Below, piece after piece: positions 8,987 to 16,387 of a DNA stretch of 64,000 bases (its first letter is position 1; each line of letters starts with the position of its first letter). A model generated the notes under the pieces. It saw only the letters and a program-made list of their open reading frames with translations, was not told where the DNA came from and made no database searches. The stretch is from Bordetella genomosp. 13. GTDB taxonomy: Bacteria; Pseudomonadota; Gammaproteobacteria; Burkholderiales; Burkholderiaceae_B. A program made the translations under genes and the position numbers. Where the stretch lies: NCBI RefSeq assembly GCF_002119665.1, contig NZ_CP021111.1:2790001-2854000 (forward strand), given 5' to 3'.

Positions 8987-8998
8987 TCAGTACACTTT
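8987..8998. promoter_or_regulatory. Putative MarR operator upstream of marR gene
   Basis: TCAGTACACTTT, an imperfect copy of the TCAGT-N2-ACTGA element, lies directly after the beta-subunit stop and 31 bases before the MarR start. This fits autoregulation. Confidence 0.4.
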
Positions 8999-9029
8999 CA
9001 TTCATTAATCGGAACAGGAAACCCGCCGC

Positions 9030-9575
9030 ATGGCATCTCCCAAAAAGAAAATCGTGGTGGCGCGCAAATCCGCCGCTCGCAAGGCACGCCCGCATATTGC
9101 CGAAGACGCGGGGGATGCGGCGCGCGAGGTGCTGTGGGAGCGGCCCGGTTTCCTGGTGCGGCGGCTCAACCAGATCCACTACGCGATGTTCTTCGAAGAG
9201 TGCCATACCCAGAACATCACGCCGGTGCAGTATGGGATTCTCACCGCCCTGTCGGTGGTTCCGTGGATGGACCAGACCGAGATCGGCATGGATCTCGGCC
9301 TGGATCGCACCACGACCGCGGACGTCGTGAAGCGGCTGCAGGAGCGCGGCCTGATCGAACGGCGGATCAACCCGGAAGACAAACGATCGCGTCAGGCCAA
9401 ACTGACCAAAAGCGGCATCCAGATCGTGGAAGAACTGCACGCCGGAATGGCCCGTGCGCAGGAGCGCCTGCTCGAGCCGCTCACCGCCCGCAACCGGGAA
9501 GTGTTCATGCGACTGCTTGGTACGCTGGTAGAGGCCAATAACCAGTATGGCCGCACCGTGCTGCGGGCCTTCTAA
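9030..9575 (+). CDS. MarR-family transcriptional regulator
   Basis: 181 residues. After a basic N-terminal tail (PKKKIVVARKSAARK), the winged-helix core runs from about residue 40 to 175: the recognition region is DLGLDRTTTADVVKRL and the wing is RRINPEDKRSRQAKLT. Proteins of this family are usually repressors released by small phenolic ligands. It lies at the end of the oxygenase operon, and a similar inverted repeat occurs before this gene, before the oxygenase operon and before the divergent hydroxylase operon, so it probably controls all three. Confidence 0.92.
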   Translation: MASPKKKIVVARKSAARKARPHIAEDAGDAAREVLWERPGFLVRRLNQIHYAMFFEECHTQNITPVQYGILTALSVVPWMDQTEIGMDLGLDRTTTADVVKRLQERGLIERRINPEDKRSRQAKLTKSGIQIVEELHAGMARAQERLLEPLTARNREVFMRLLGTLVEANNQYGRTVLRAF

Positions 9576-9598
9576 GCCCGCATACGGCATCCGCGGCC

Positions 9599-10558
9599 TC
9601 AGTTCTCCATCTGGATCCCTTCGGCGCGGCTCAGGTCGCCCCACTTCTTCGTGTCGTCCCGCACCAGGTCGGCGAACTGCTGCGCCGAGGTCGGCGACAG
9701 CTCCACGCCGGTGGACTCGGCGTAGGCCTTCAGTTCGGGCGAGGCCATCACCTTGACGATCAGCTTGTTCAGTTCGGCCACCTTCTCGGCGGGCGTGTCC
9801 TTGGGCGCGAACAGGCCATACCAGTTGTTGGCATACACGTCCGGCACGCCGAGCTCGTCGAAGGTGGGCACGTCGGGCAGCACCGCCGAGCGCTTGGGCG
9901 CGGCGATGGCCAGCGCCCGGGCCTTGCCGGCCTTGACCTGCGGCAGCAGGCCCGACACGTCGCCGATGAAGCCGGCGACCTGCCCGCCGATGGTGTCCGT
10001 GATGGCCGGCGCCGCGCCCTTGTAGGGCACGTGCAGGATATTCGCGCCCGCCGCCTTCTTCAGCTGCACGATCGCCATGTGCGGCATGCTGCCCACACCC
10101 GAGGACGCCATCGACAGGCCCTCGCCCTTGGCCTTCGCGACGAACTCCTTGGCGCTCTGGATCGGGCTGCCGGCGCCGACGATCAGCACCTCGGGCACCG
10201 ACACCAGCAGCGAAATGGGCGCGAAGTCCTTGATGGGGTCGTAGATCAGCTTGGGATAGATCGCCGGATTGATCGAGATGGCGCCCACCGAACTGAGGAA
10301 CAGCGTGTTGCCGTCGGGCCGCGAACGACCGACGTAGGTGGCCGCGATCGCGCCGTTGCCGCCCGGCTTGTTCTCGACCAGCACCGGGTGCTTCAGTTCT
10401 TTCTCGAGTTGCGAGGCGACGATGCGCGCCAGCGAATCGGCGGGCCCGCCCGCGGGAAAGGCGATCACCAGGCTGGTGGTGGACTGCGCGTGCGCCGCGG
10501 CGGCGGCCGCCAGGCCTAGCACGCCGACGGCCAGACGCTTCAGGATGCTGAGATACAT
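9599..10558 (-). CDS. Bug/TctC-type tripartite tricarboxylate transporter receptor 1
   Basis: 319 residues. The ATG at 10558 follows an AGGAG site and starts a Sec signal (YLSILKRLAVGVLGLAAAA, cleavage near AHAQS). The mature part has the Bug marks VIAFPAGGPADSLARIVA, VENKPGGNGAIA and SRPDGNTLF. Such periplasmic receptors bind carboxylates or related small acids. No TctA or TctB lies nearby. It is the last gene of a six-gene catabolic operon, 38 bases after the SMP-30 protein, so its ligand is probably that operon's substrate. Confidence 0.93.
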   Translation of the reverse strand: MYLSILKRLAVGVLGLAAAAAAHAQSTTSLVIAFPAGGPADSLARIVASQLEKELKHPVLVENKPGGNGAIAATYVGRSRPDGNTLFLSSVGAISINPAIYPKLIYDPIKDFAPISLLVSVPEVLIVGAGSPIQSAKEFVAKAKGEGLSMASSGVGSMPHMAIVQLKKAAGANILHVPYKGAAPAITDTIGGQVAGFIGDVSGLLPQVKAGKARALAIAAPKRSAVLPDVPTFDELGVPDVYANNWYGLFAPKDTPAEKVAELNKLIVKVMASPELKAYAESTGVELSPTSAQQFADLVRDDTKKWGDLSRAEGIQMEN

Positions 10559-10596
10559 GGTTTTTCTCCTCTGCTTAGTTATTGATGAAACCGGCT

Positions 10597-11553
10597 TTAC
10601 AGGGCTGTCGCCCCTTGAGTGTTGACGAATAACGAGTAGATCGACGTGCACGACGCCATGAACAGGCGGTTGCGGTGCTTGCCGCCGAAGCACAGATTGG
10701 CGCAGCGCTCTGGCAGCGCGATGCGGCCCAGCAGGTCGCCTTCCGGCGAATAGACCCGCACGCCGTCCAGCTCGGGCGTGCCCATGCCCCACCCGCACCA
10801 CAGGTTGCCTTCTACGTCCACGCGCAAGCCGTCGGGCGTGCCGTCGGCCGCGTCGAACAGCACGCGCCGCCCGGCCAGCGCGCGGCCGCCATCCGCCACG
10901 TCGAACACCAGGATGTTGCGCGGACGCGAGCGCGACTCGATGACGTACAGTCGCCGCTCGTCGGGCGAGAACGCCAGGCCGTTGGGGCCGTTCACCGAGT
11001 CGCATACCATCGACACCTCGCCTGTCTCGGGACAGATGCGGTAGATGGCCGCGGGCAGCTCCTGCTCGGCCTTCTCGCCCTGGTAATAGCCGATGATGCC
11101 GAACGGCGGATCCGTGAACCAGATCGATCCGTCGGACTTCACCACGACGTCGTTGGGCGAATTCAGGCGCTTGCCCTGGTAGCGATCGGCCAGCACGGTG
11201 ATGCGGCCGTCGTGCTCTGTGCGTGTCACGCGGCGCCCCAGGTGCTCGCAGGTGATCAGCCGGCCCTGTCGGTCGCGCGTGTTGCCGTTGGCGTGGTTCG
11301 ATGCGGGACGCCATACGTGCGTCTGCCCGCTGACCTCATCCCAGCGCATGATGCGATCATTGGGCACGTCGCTCCACAGCAGATAGCGGCCGTCTCCGAA
11401 CCATACCGGACCCTCGGCCCAGCGGCTGCCGGCGGCCAGGCGCTCGACGGCGGCCAGCGGCAGCACCAGCTTCTCGAAACGGGGGTCCAGCGCGATGACC
11501 GCGGGGTCGGGATAGCGCACCATGGGCATGGCGGCATCAGTCGCAGCGTGCAC
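10597..11553 (-). CDS. SMP-30/gluconolactonase family lactone hydrolase
   Basis: 318 residues with the six-bladed beta-propeller motifs of SMP-30 lactonases: LAAGSRWAEGPVWFGDGRYL near residue 40 carries the metal-binding Glu, then NSPNDVVVKSDGSIWFTDPP and VNGPNGLAFSPDE provide the Asn and Asp ligands. I chose the GTG at 11553, with GGAGG 5 bases upstream inside the end of the SDR gene (17-base overlap); an ATG at 11529 is the alternative. It likely opens a lactone made by an operon dehydrogenase. Confidence 0.88.
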   Translation of the reverse strand: MHAATDAAMPMVRYPDPAVIALDPRFEKLVLPLAAVERLAAGSRWAEGPVWFGDGRYLLWSDVPNDRIMRWDEVSGQTHVWRPASNHANGNTRDRQGRLITCEHLGRRVTRTEHDGRITVLADRYQGKRLNSPNDVVVKSDGSIWFTDPPFGIIGYYQGEKAEQELPAAIYRICPETGEVSMVCDSVNGPNGLAFSPDERRLYVIESRSRPRNILVFDVADGGRALAGRRVLFDAADGTPDGLRVDVEGNLWCGWGMGTPELDGVRVYSPEGDLLGRIALPERCANLCFGGKHRNRLFMASCTSIYSLFVNTQGATAL

Positions 11554-12337
11554 TCATGCCTCCGTCGACGACGATCTCGGTCGCCGTGATGAAGCGCGCT
11601 TCATCCGAGGCGAGGAACAACGCGGCATTGGCGGTATCCAGGCCGTCGCCCATGAAAGGCAGCGGAATGCGCGCCTGGCGCTGCGCCAGCAACTGCTCCA
11701 CGTCGCCGCCCGCGCGCTGGCCGGCCAAGCGCACCTCGACCATGGGCGTGTGCATCTGGCCCGGAATGACCGTATTGCAGCGTATGTTTTTCTTCGCGTA
11801 TTCCAGCGCCACCACGCGCGACAGCTGGATCACGCCGGCCTTGGCGCTGGCGTAGCCCACCTGCGCGGAACCCGTCCAGCGTATGCCCGAGGTGGACGCA
11901 ATGTTGACGATGGCGCCCCCGCCCTGCTGCTCCATCAGCGGCAGCACGTGGCGGCAGCCCAGGTACACGCTCTTCAGGTTGAAGTCGATCTGCCTGTCCC
12001 AGCCGGCTTCGTCCAGGCCCACCGGCCCGCCCTTGCGCGACCCGCCCACATTGTTGACCAGGATGTCCACGCGCCCCCATTGACCGGCGCACGCACGCAC
12101 CATGTCGCGCACCGCGTCGGTGTCCGTGACGTCGGCCTGCCAGGTGGCGATCTCTCCGCCGACCTCGCGCACGCGCGCCACGGTCTCTTCCATGGCCGCG
12201 AGGTCGAGATCCACCGCGAACACCCGTGCGCCCTCCTGGGCGAACCGGTAGGCGATGGCGCGGCCGTTGCCCCAGCCGGGCCCGACGCTGCCGGCGCCCG
12301 CGACGATGGCCACTTTGCCCTTCAATCGATCCGTCAT
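11537..12337 (-). CDS. SDR family NAD(P)-dependent oxidoreductase
   Basis: 266 residues, a classical short-chain dehydrogenase. The cofactor loop has the unusual form GAGSVGPGWGNG at residues 14-25, shared with the SDR at 19122. NNVGGS follows near residue 90, and the catalytic Ser with YASAKAG supplies Tyr and Lys. The C-terminus DGGMSARCD is typical. It overlaps the SMP-30 gene and lies 31 bases behind the carboxymuconolactone decarboxylase-like gene. It probably oxidises an alcohol or lactol; the substrate is not known. Confidence 0.92.
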   Translation of the reverse strand: MTDRLKGKVAIVAGAGSVGPGWGNGRAIAYRFAQEGARVFAVDLDLAAMEETVARVREVGGEIATWQADVTDTDAVRDMVRACAGQWGRVDILVNNVGGSRKGGPVGLDEAGWDRQIDFNLKSVYLGCRHVLPLMEQQGGGAIVNIASTSGIRWTGSAQVGYASAKAGVIQLSRVVALEYAKKNIRCNTVIPGQMHTPMVEVRLAGQRAGGDVEQLLAQRQARIPLPFMGDGLDTANAALFLASDEARFITATEIVVDGGMSARCD

Positions 12338-12368
12338 GTCTTTTCTCCTCCTTGTGGACGACGCCGCC

Positions 12369-12920
12369 TCAACGCTCGAAGCTGACCGTGCTGCCGTCCG
12401 TGGGCTGGATGTCGAACACGTTGATGGTCATCGAGATCAGCGTGTAGTAGCCCGAGATGCCGACCAGATCGACCACGCTTTCCTGGCCCAGTGTCCGCAC
12501 CGCTTCGTCGTACAGCGCGTCGGGCACTTGACGCGTCTGCAGCAGCGAGCGCACGAAGCGGTACACGACCGATTCATCCACCTTCTCGAAAACGGGCTCG
12601 TCGCCCACGCGGATGGAATCGGCCACGGCGGCATCCAGGCCCGCCTTCAAGGCGATGGGATGATGGGCCCACCACTCGAAGGACGAACGCCACCACGCCG
12701 CCATGGTCAGGATGGCAAGCTCGGACAGGCGCGGACTCAGGCTGGAGTCATACCGGCAGTACTGGCCCAGCGCCTGCGCATGCTCGGCGAGCCCCGGACG
12801 GTGCAGCCATATCGCCAGCGGCCCGCGAACGCGGCCCCGCGGGCCGCTGGCGATGGCGTCGTGGATGCGGCGCTGGTGTTCCGACATACCGGCTACGTCG
12901 GGAGGATTCAGGCGAGGCAT
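12369..12920 (-). CDS. Carboxymuconolactone decarboxylase-family (AhpD-like) protein
   Basis: 183 residues. The CMD helical core is seen at residues 60-90, with SPRLSELAILTMAAWW, the conserved glutamate of the E-x-x-I motif, and EWWAHHPIALKAG with the histidine pair. There is no CxxC, so AhpD-type peroxidase activity is unlikely. Many such proteins accompany aromatic-acid or lactone operons. Its stop lies 31 bases before the SDR and its start 2 bases after the next upstream gene, so it is well inside the operon. Confidence 0.85.
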   Translation of the reverse strand: MPRLNPPDVAGMSEHQRRIHDAIASGPRGRVRGPLAIWLHRPGLAEHAQALGQYCRYDSSLSPRLSELAILTMAAWWRSSFEWWAHHPIALKAGLDAAVADSIRVGDEPVFEKVDESVVYRFVRSLLQTRQVPDALYDEAVRTLGQESVVDLVGISGYYTLISMTINVFDIQPTDGSTVSFER

Positions 12921-12922
12921 GG

Positions 12923-13480
12923 TCAGGTCTCCTGGTTGGCGGGCACCGCGTGGAACATGGTGCGCTTGGTATTGATGAAATTCGGGCGTACGCGGCTGCT
13001 CCAGTCGGTGCCGCGCACTGCCAGCCAGGGTGGCGATCCGAAGGTCTCGCGGCTGGCCAGGTCATAGCAGGCGTAGTAGCGCGGCGATCCTTCCTTTGCC
13101 AGATAGCGGCGCGCGCGCACGGTGCCCGGCACCGCGGCCAGGCCGGGCAGATGTTCTTCTTCGTACCAGCGGTCGAAGTCGGCCTCGGCGCCCTGCTTGA
13201 TGTCGGTCTCGACCACGTAGAACCATGGCGCCGGCTGACCCGCGGCCTGGCCCGCCACGTCGGTGGTCAGGTCCAGCGCCACGGCATGCGCCCGCGGATG
13301 CCGCGCCTGCAGCGCCGCGCGCAGCGCCGCCGCACCGGCCGGCCTGGCCAGCAGCGCATAGGTCTCGAGATGGTCGGCGGCCTGGTAGATCCACGCATCG
13401 CCCTGCCCCACGCCCGGCAGGGCGCGCAGTGCCGCGTGTGTGATCGTCTCTTCCGGAAATTTGATCAGCATTTGTTCCAT
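12923..13480 (-). CDS. Dimeric alpha/beta-barrel-like protein of unknown function
   Basis: 185 residues; I do not recognise a named family with certainty. The C-terminal half (from about residue 85) has the look of a ferredoxin-like dimeric alpha/beta barrel: VVETDIKQGAEADFDRWYEE, HLPGLAAVPGTVRARRY and PRYYACYDL form the usual strand-helix-strand-strand pattern. The N-terminal half may be a degenerate second copy. No catalytic residues can be assigned. It is packed between the amidohydrolase (21 bases) and the CMD protein (2 bases), so a role in the same pathway is likely. Confidence 0.75.
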   Translation of the reverse strand: MEQMLIKFPEETITHAALRALPGVGQGDAWIYQAADHLETYALLARPAGAAALRAALQARHPRAHAVALDLTTDVAGQAAGQPAPWFYVVETDIKQGAEADFDRWYEEEHLPGLAAVPGTVRARRYLAKEGSPRYYACYDLASRETFGSPPWLAVRGTDWSSRVRPNFINTKRTMFHAVPANQET

Positions 13481-13501
13481 GCTTGTTCTCTTGTGGGACT
13501 G

Positions 13502-14371
13502 TCAGGATTCGAATCGGTACAGCGCGTGCGGGTTGTCCACCAGGATCCGTTGCCGCATCGCGGGGTCGGGGCACAGGCGCAGGAAGGTATTGAGCAGCTC
13601 GCCGTCGTCAGGCATGTCGCCGCCTACATTGGGATGCGGCCAGTCGGTGCCCCACAGCAGGCGCTCGGGCATGGCCTGCAGCAGGGCCGCCACCAGCGCC
13701 TCGCCGTCGGCGAACGGACGCTTGCCGCTCGCTGACACGCGGTCCAGCCCCGAGACCTTCACCCAGGCGCCGGGATGATCGCGCAAGCCCAGCAGGGCCT
13801 CGAAGGCCTCGCTGTGGGTGCCTTGCGCGGCCGACGCGCGGCCCATGTGGTCGATCACGAACGGGATGGACAGCTGCTTCAGCCGGGGCAGCAGCCCCGG
13901 CAGGGAGGCCTGGTCGGAATGCACGCAGAGATGCCAGCCGAATGGCGCGATGCGCGGCGCCATGGCGGCCAGCTCGTCCCATCCGCCATTGGCCAGGTGC
14001 GCCACGAAGTTGTAGCGCACGCCGCGCACGCCGCGGCGGTCTAGCTCCGCGATGCGCGGCTCGTCGACGTCGCGCGGCAGCAAGGCCACTGCGCGGTACC
14101 GCCCGGCCCCACGATCCAGCGCGTCCAGCGTGGGCGACAGGTCGTAGCCGTGGCAGCCGGGATGCACGATCACGCCGCGGCTGATGCCCAGCTTGCGATG
14201 CAACTGGCGCAGTGCCTCGAATGGCGCGTCCGGCGGGGTATAGGGGCGGTTCTCGGCATACGGGAACACATCCGCCGGACCGAAGACATGGAAATGGCTA
14301 TCGCACGCGCCGGCGGGCAGCGCGTGGTCGGGCGGTGTGATGTGTTCCAGCGGCGGCGCGCAATCGGGCAT
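13502..14371 (-). CDS. Amidohydrolase family protein (PF04909 type, pyrone-dicarboxylate lactonase-like)
   Basis: 289 residues, a TIM-barrel metal hydrolase. CDSHFHVFGPADVFPY near residue 23 gives the HxH metal motif, VIHPGCHGYD is the second His region, VIDHMGRASAA near 195 the third, and LLWGTDWPHPNVGG near 250 has the catalytic Asp. The N-terminal pattern is that of LigI (2-pyrone-4,6-dicarboxylate lactonase) and D-galactarolactone isomerase relatives. It is the first gene of the six-gene operon and diverges from the LysR gene at 14479. Ring-fission lactone hydrolysis is plausible but unproven. Confidence 0.88.
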   Translation of the reverse strand: MPDCAPPLEHITPPDHALPAGACDSHFHVFGPADVFPYAENRPYTPPDAPFEALRQLHRKLGISRGVIVHPGCHGYDLSPTLDALDRGAGRYRAVALLPRDVDEPRIAELDRRGVRGVRYNFVAHLANGGWDELAAMAPRIAPFGWHLCVHSDQASLPGLLPRLKQLSIPFVIDHMGRASAAQGTHSEAFEALLGLRDHPGAWVKVSGLDRVSASGKRPFADGEALVAALLQAMPERLLWGTDWPHPNVGGDMPDDGELLNTFLRLCPDPAMRQRILVDNPHALYRFES

Positions 14372-14478
14372 GGGCGGAGTTCGATGGCTGTCGAATACCG
14401 CATCATCCGCAGCCCGGGCATCCCCGGCAATGGCGTCCGGCTGACTTCTGATATAGAAAAAACGTATACCATCGCGCC
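14372..14478. promoter_or_regulatory. Divergent promoter region for amidohydrolase operon and LysR gene
   Basis: 107 bases between two divergent starts. It contains an AT-rich core at about 14447-14470 with GATATAG and GTATAC, the kind of sequence in which LysR proteins bind T-N11-A elements. No exact operator could be fixed by eye. Confidence 0.4.
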
Positions 14479-15375
14479 ATGGACCTCAAGCAAATCCGCT
14501 ACTTCATCATGGCGTGCGAGATGCGCAGCCTGTCCCGCGCCGCCGAGGTGCTGGGGCTGTCGCAGCCCTCGCTCAGCCGGCAGATCCAGCTGCTCGAGGC
14601 CGAACTGCGCCATCACCTGTTGGTCCGCACGGGCCGCGGCGTGGAGCCCACGCCGGCGGGCCTGCGCTTCCTTGCGCATGCGAAGGCGCTCGATGCCATG
14701 GCATCGCATGCCAGGCAGGACATGCGCGCCTATGCCTCCACCACTCAGGAAAAGGTGCGGCTCGGCATGCCGCATCGGGTGGCGCGCAGGCTGGCGCCTC
14801 AAATCGTCCAGACCTTCCGCCGGCGGCATCCCGAGGCATCGCTGACGCTGGCCGAAGGCCTGAGCTCGGAGATGAACGAGTGGCTGGTGAAGGACCGGGT
14901 GGACCTGGCGCTGCTGTACGACCCGCCCCCTTCCACTCTGGCGCGCTTCGAGTCGGTCTATCGCGAAGACCTGGTCCTGGCCTGGCGCAAGACCTCACGG
15001 CGCGCGCCGCCGCGTCTGCCGGCCCGGGCGCTCAGCGCCTATCCCCTGGTGCTGCCCAGCGCCCCCAACACCATCCGCGCGCTGGTCGACAGCACCTGCC
15101 GCGAGCTGGACGTGGTGCTGAACATCGTGGCCGAGGTGGACGTGGTGCACACCATCCTTGAAACCATGACCGAGGACAACCTGTACACGATCCTGCCGCG
15201 CTCGGCGCTGCACGACGTGCCGGGGCAGGATCACCTGGGGTACTCCGAGATCGTCGAGCCGGTAATCATGAACAACCTGACGCTGGCCACGCCGGCGCGC
15301 AGGCCGCTGCCCCCGCTGGTCGAAGCGGCGGCGGAGATCATCCGCGGGCTGGATATGAAGAGGTTGTTTGCCTGA
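14479..15375 (+). CDS. LysR-family transcriptional regulator
   Basis: 298 residues. The helix-turn-helix is at residues 1-60: MDLKQIRYFIMACEMRSLSR, VLGLSQPSLSRQIQLLE. The rest is the two-lobed effector domain. It is divergent from the amidohydrolase operon, the usual arrangement for a LysR activator and its target. No ribosome site is obvious before the ATG, which lies close to the likely promoter and may belong to a short-leader transcript. Confidence 0.92.
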   Translation: MDLKQIRYFIMACEMRSLSRAAEVLGLSQPSLSRQIQLLEAELRHHLLVRTGRGVEPTPAGLRFLAHAKALDAMASHARQDMRAYASTTQEKVRLGMPHRVARRLAPQIVQTFRRRHPEASLTLAEGLSSEMNEWLVKDRVDLALLYDPPPSTLARFESVYREDLVLAWRKTSRRAPPRLPARALSAYPLVLPSAPNTIRALVDSTCRELDVVLNIVAEVDVVHTILETMTEDNLYTILPRSALHDVPGQDHLGYSEIVEPVIMNNLTLATPARRPLPPLVEAAAEIIRGLDMKRLFA

Positions 15376-15420
15376 GCGCAGGCATTGAGCGTGACAGCCA
15401 CCTCGCCCCGACGAATCGCT

Positions 15421-15433
15421 TCCATATTGTGGA
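15421..15433. promoter_or_regulatory. Palindrome TCCAT-N3-GTGGA, possible IclR operator (copy 1)
   Basis: TCCATATTGTGGA has arms TCCAT/GTGGA (one mismatch) around ATT. It lies 82 bases before the annotated start at 15503, and a better copy occurs at 15540. IclR-family proteins often bind short TGGAA/TTCCA-type palindromes, and an IclR gene ends this locus. Confidence 0.4.
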
Positions 15434-15502
15434 TGTTTGATTGCATCCGCTCGACGGGCGTCTATAGAATCCGGCCAACGGAGACTATAGAACCCATAAG
15501 CT

Positions 15503-16381
15503 ATGCCCGCGGAACCCCAAGCATATAGGCACGACGACTTCCATAATATGGATTCCAGCTCGGCATCCGCCGTCGCCGTACTGGACAGCATCACCAAGCT
15601 CGCGCCCGCCCACGCAGCCCAGGTGGTCATCGCCGCTTCGCACGGCGGCCTGTATGCGGCCTATTGCGCGGCGGCCGGCGCAGTGAGGGCGGTCATCTTC
15701 AACGATGCGGGCGTCGGCAAGGACCGGGCCGGCATTGCCGGCCTCGACTATCTGCAAACCATCCACATCCCCGCTGCGGCCGCCGACTACCGCAGCTGCC
15801 GTATCGGCGATGGCCAGGACATGGCCGCGCATGGCCGCATCAGCCATGCCAACGCGGCGGCACAGGCGCTGGGCTGCGCGCCGGGCATGACGGTGCGCAG
15901 CGCCGCCGAATGCCTGCGATCCGCCACTGGCGACCGCATGCGCCCAACCGCGCAGACGGAATCGCGGCAGGTGCTGGTCGCCGACGCCCAGGGCCATGCC
16001 CGCGTCGTGGGCCTGGATTCCGTATCGCTGCTGGATGCGCGCGACGATGGCCTGATCGCGGTGACCGCGTCGCACGGCCAGCGGTTGGCAGGCCTGGACC
16101 ACGACGGCGTCAAGGCCCGCCCCGCACTGGTCAGCTTCAACGATGCCGGCATGGGCAAGGACGGCGCCGGCGCCAGCCGGCTGCCGCTGCTGCAGGCTCG
16201 CGGCATTGCCGCGGTGACGGTGGCCGCGGCCAGCGCCCGCATCGGAGACGCGCGCTCGTGCTACGAGACCGGCGTGATCTCCTGCGCCAACGACAGCGCC
16301 CTGGAACTGGGTCTGCGCGTCGGCCTGTCCCTACAACAATGCATATCGGCCCTGCTCGCGGGCCCCATCAACAAGGAGTAG
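15503..16381 (+). CDS. Unrecognised protein made of two internal repeats
   Basis: 292 residues in two similar halves, about residues 40-138 and 184-280. Each has the same motif order: ASHG, then FNDAGxGKDxAG, a Leu/Gln segment, ARIGD or CRIGD, G-x-IS-x-AN, LG, and a final Cys (C137, C280). I do not recognise the family. The repeated His, Asp/Gly and Lys-Asp motifs suggest a ligand or active site at each repeat. No signal peptide or membrane segment is seen. The stop is 6 bases before the thiamine-diphosphate enzyme, so they form one operon. An ATG at 15548 is an alternative start; the second palindrome overlaps it. Confidence 0.8.
   Translation: MPAEPQAYRHDDFHNMDSSSASAVAVLDSITKLAPAHAAQVVIAASHGGLYAAYCAAAGAVRAVIFNDAGVGKDRAGIAGLDYLQTIHIPAAAADYRSCRIGDGQDMAAHGRISHANAAAQALGCAPGMTVRSAAECLRSATGDRMRPTAQTESRQVLVADAQGHARVVGLDSVSLLDARDDGLIAVTASHGQRLAGLDHDGVKARPALVSFNDAGMGKDGAGASRLPLLQARGIAAVTVAAASARIGDARSCYETGVISCANDSALELGLRVGLSLQQCISALLAGPINKE
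15540..15552. promoter_or_regulatory. Palindrome TCCAT-N3-ATGGA, possible IclR operator (copy 2)
   Basis: TCCATAATATGGA is an exact inverted repeat with arms TCCAT/ATGGA around AAT. It covers the alternative ATG at 15548 and lies 119 bases from copy 1. If it is an operator, the real start of the repeat protein may be 15548. Confidence 0.4.
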
Positions 16382-16387
16382 ACGCGC

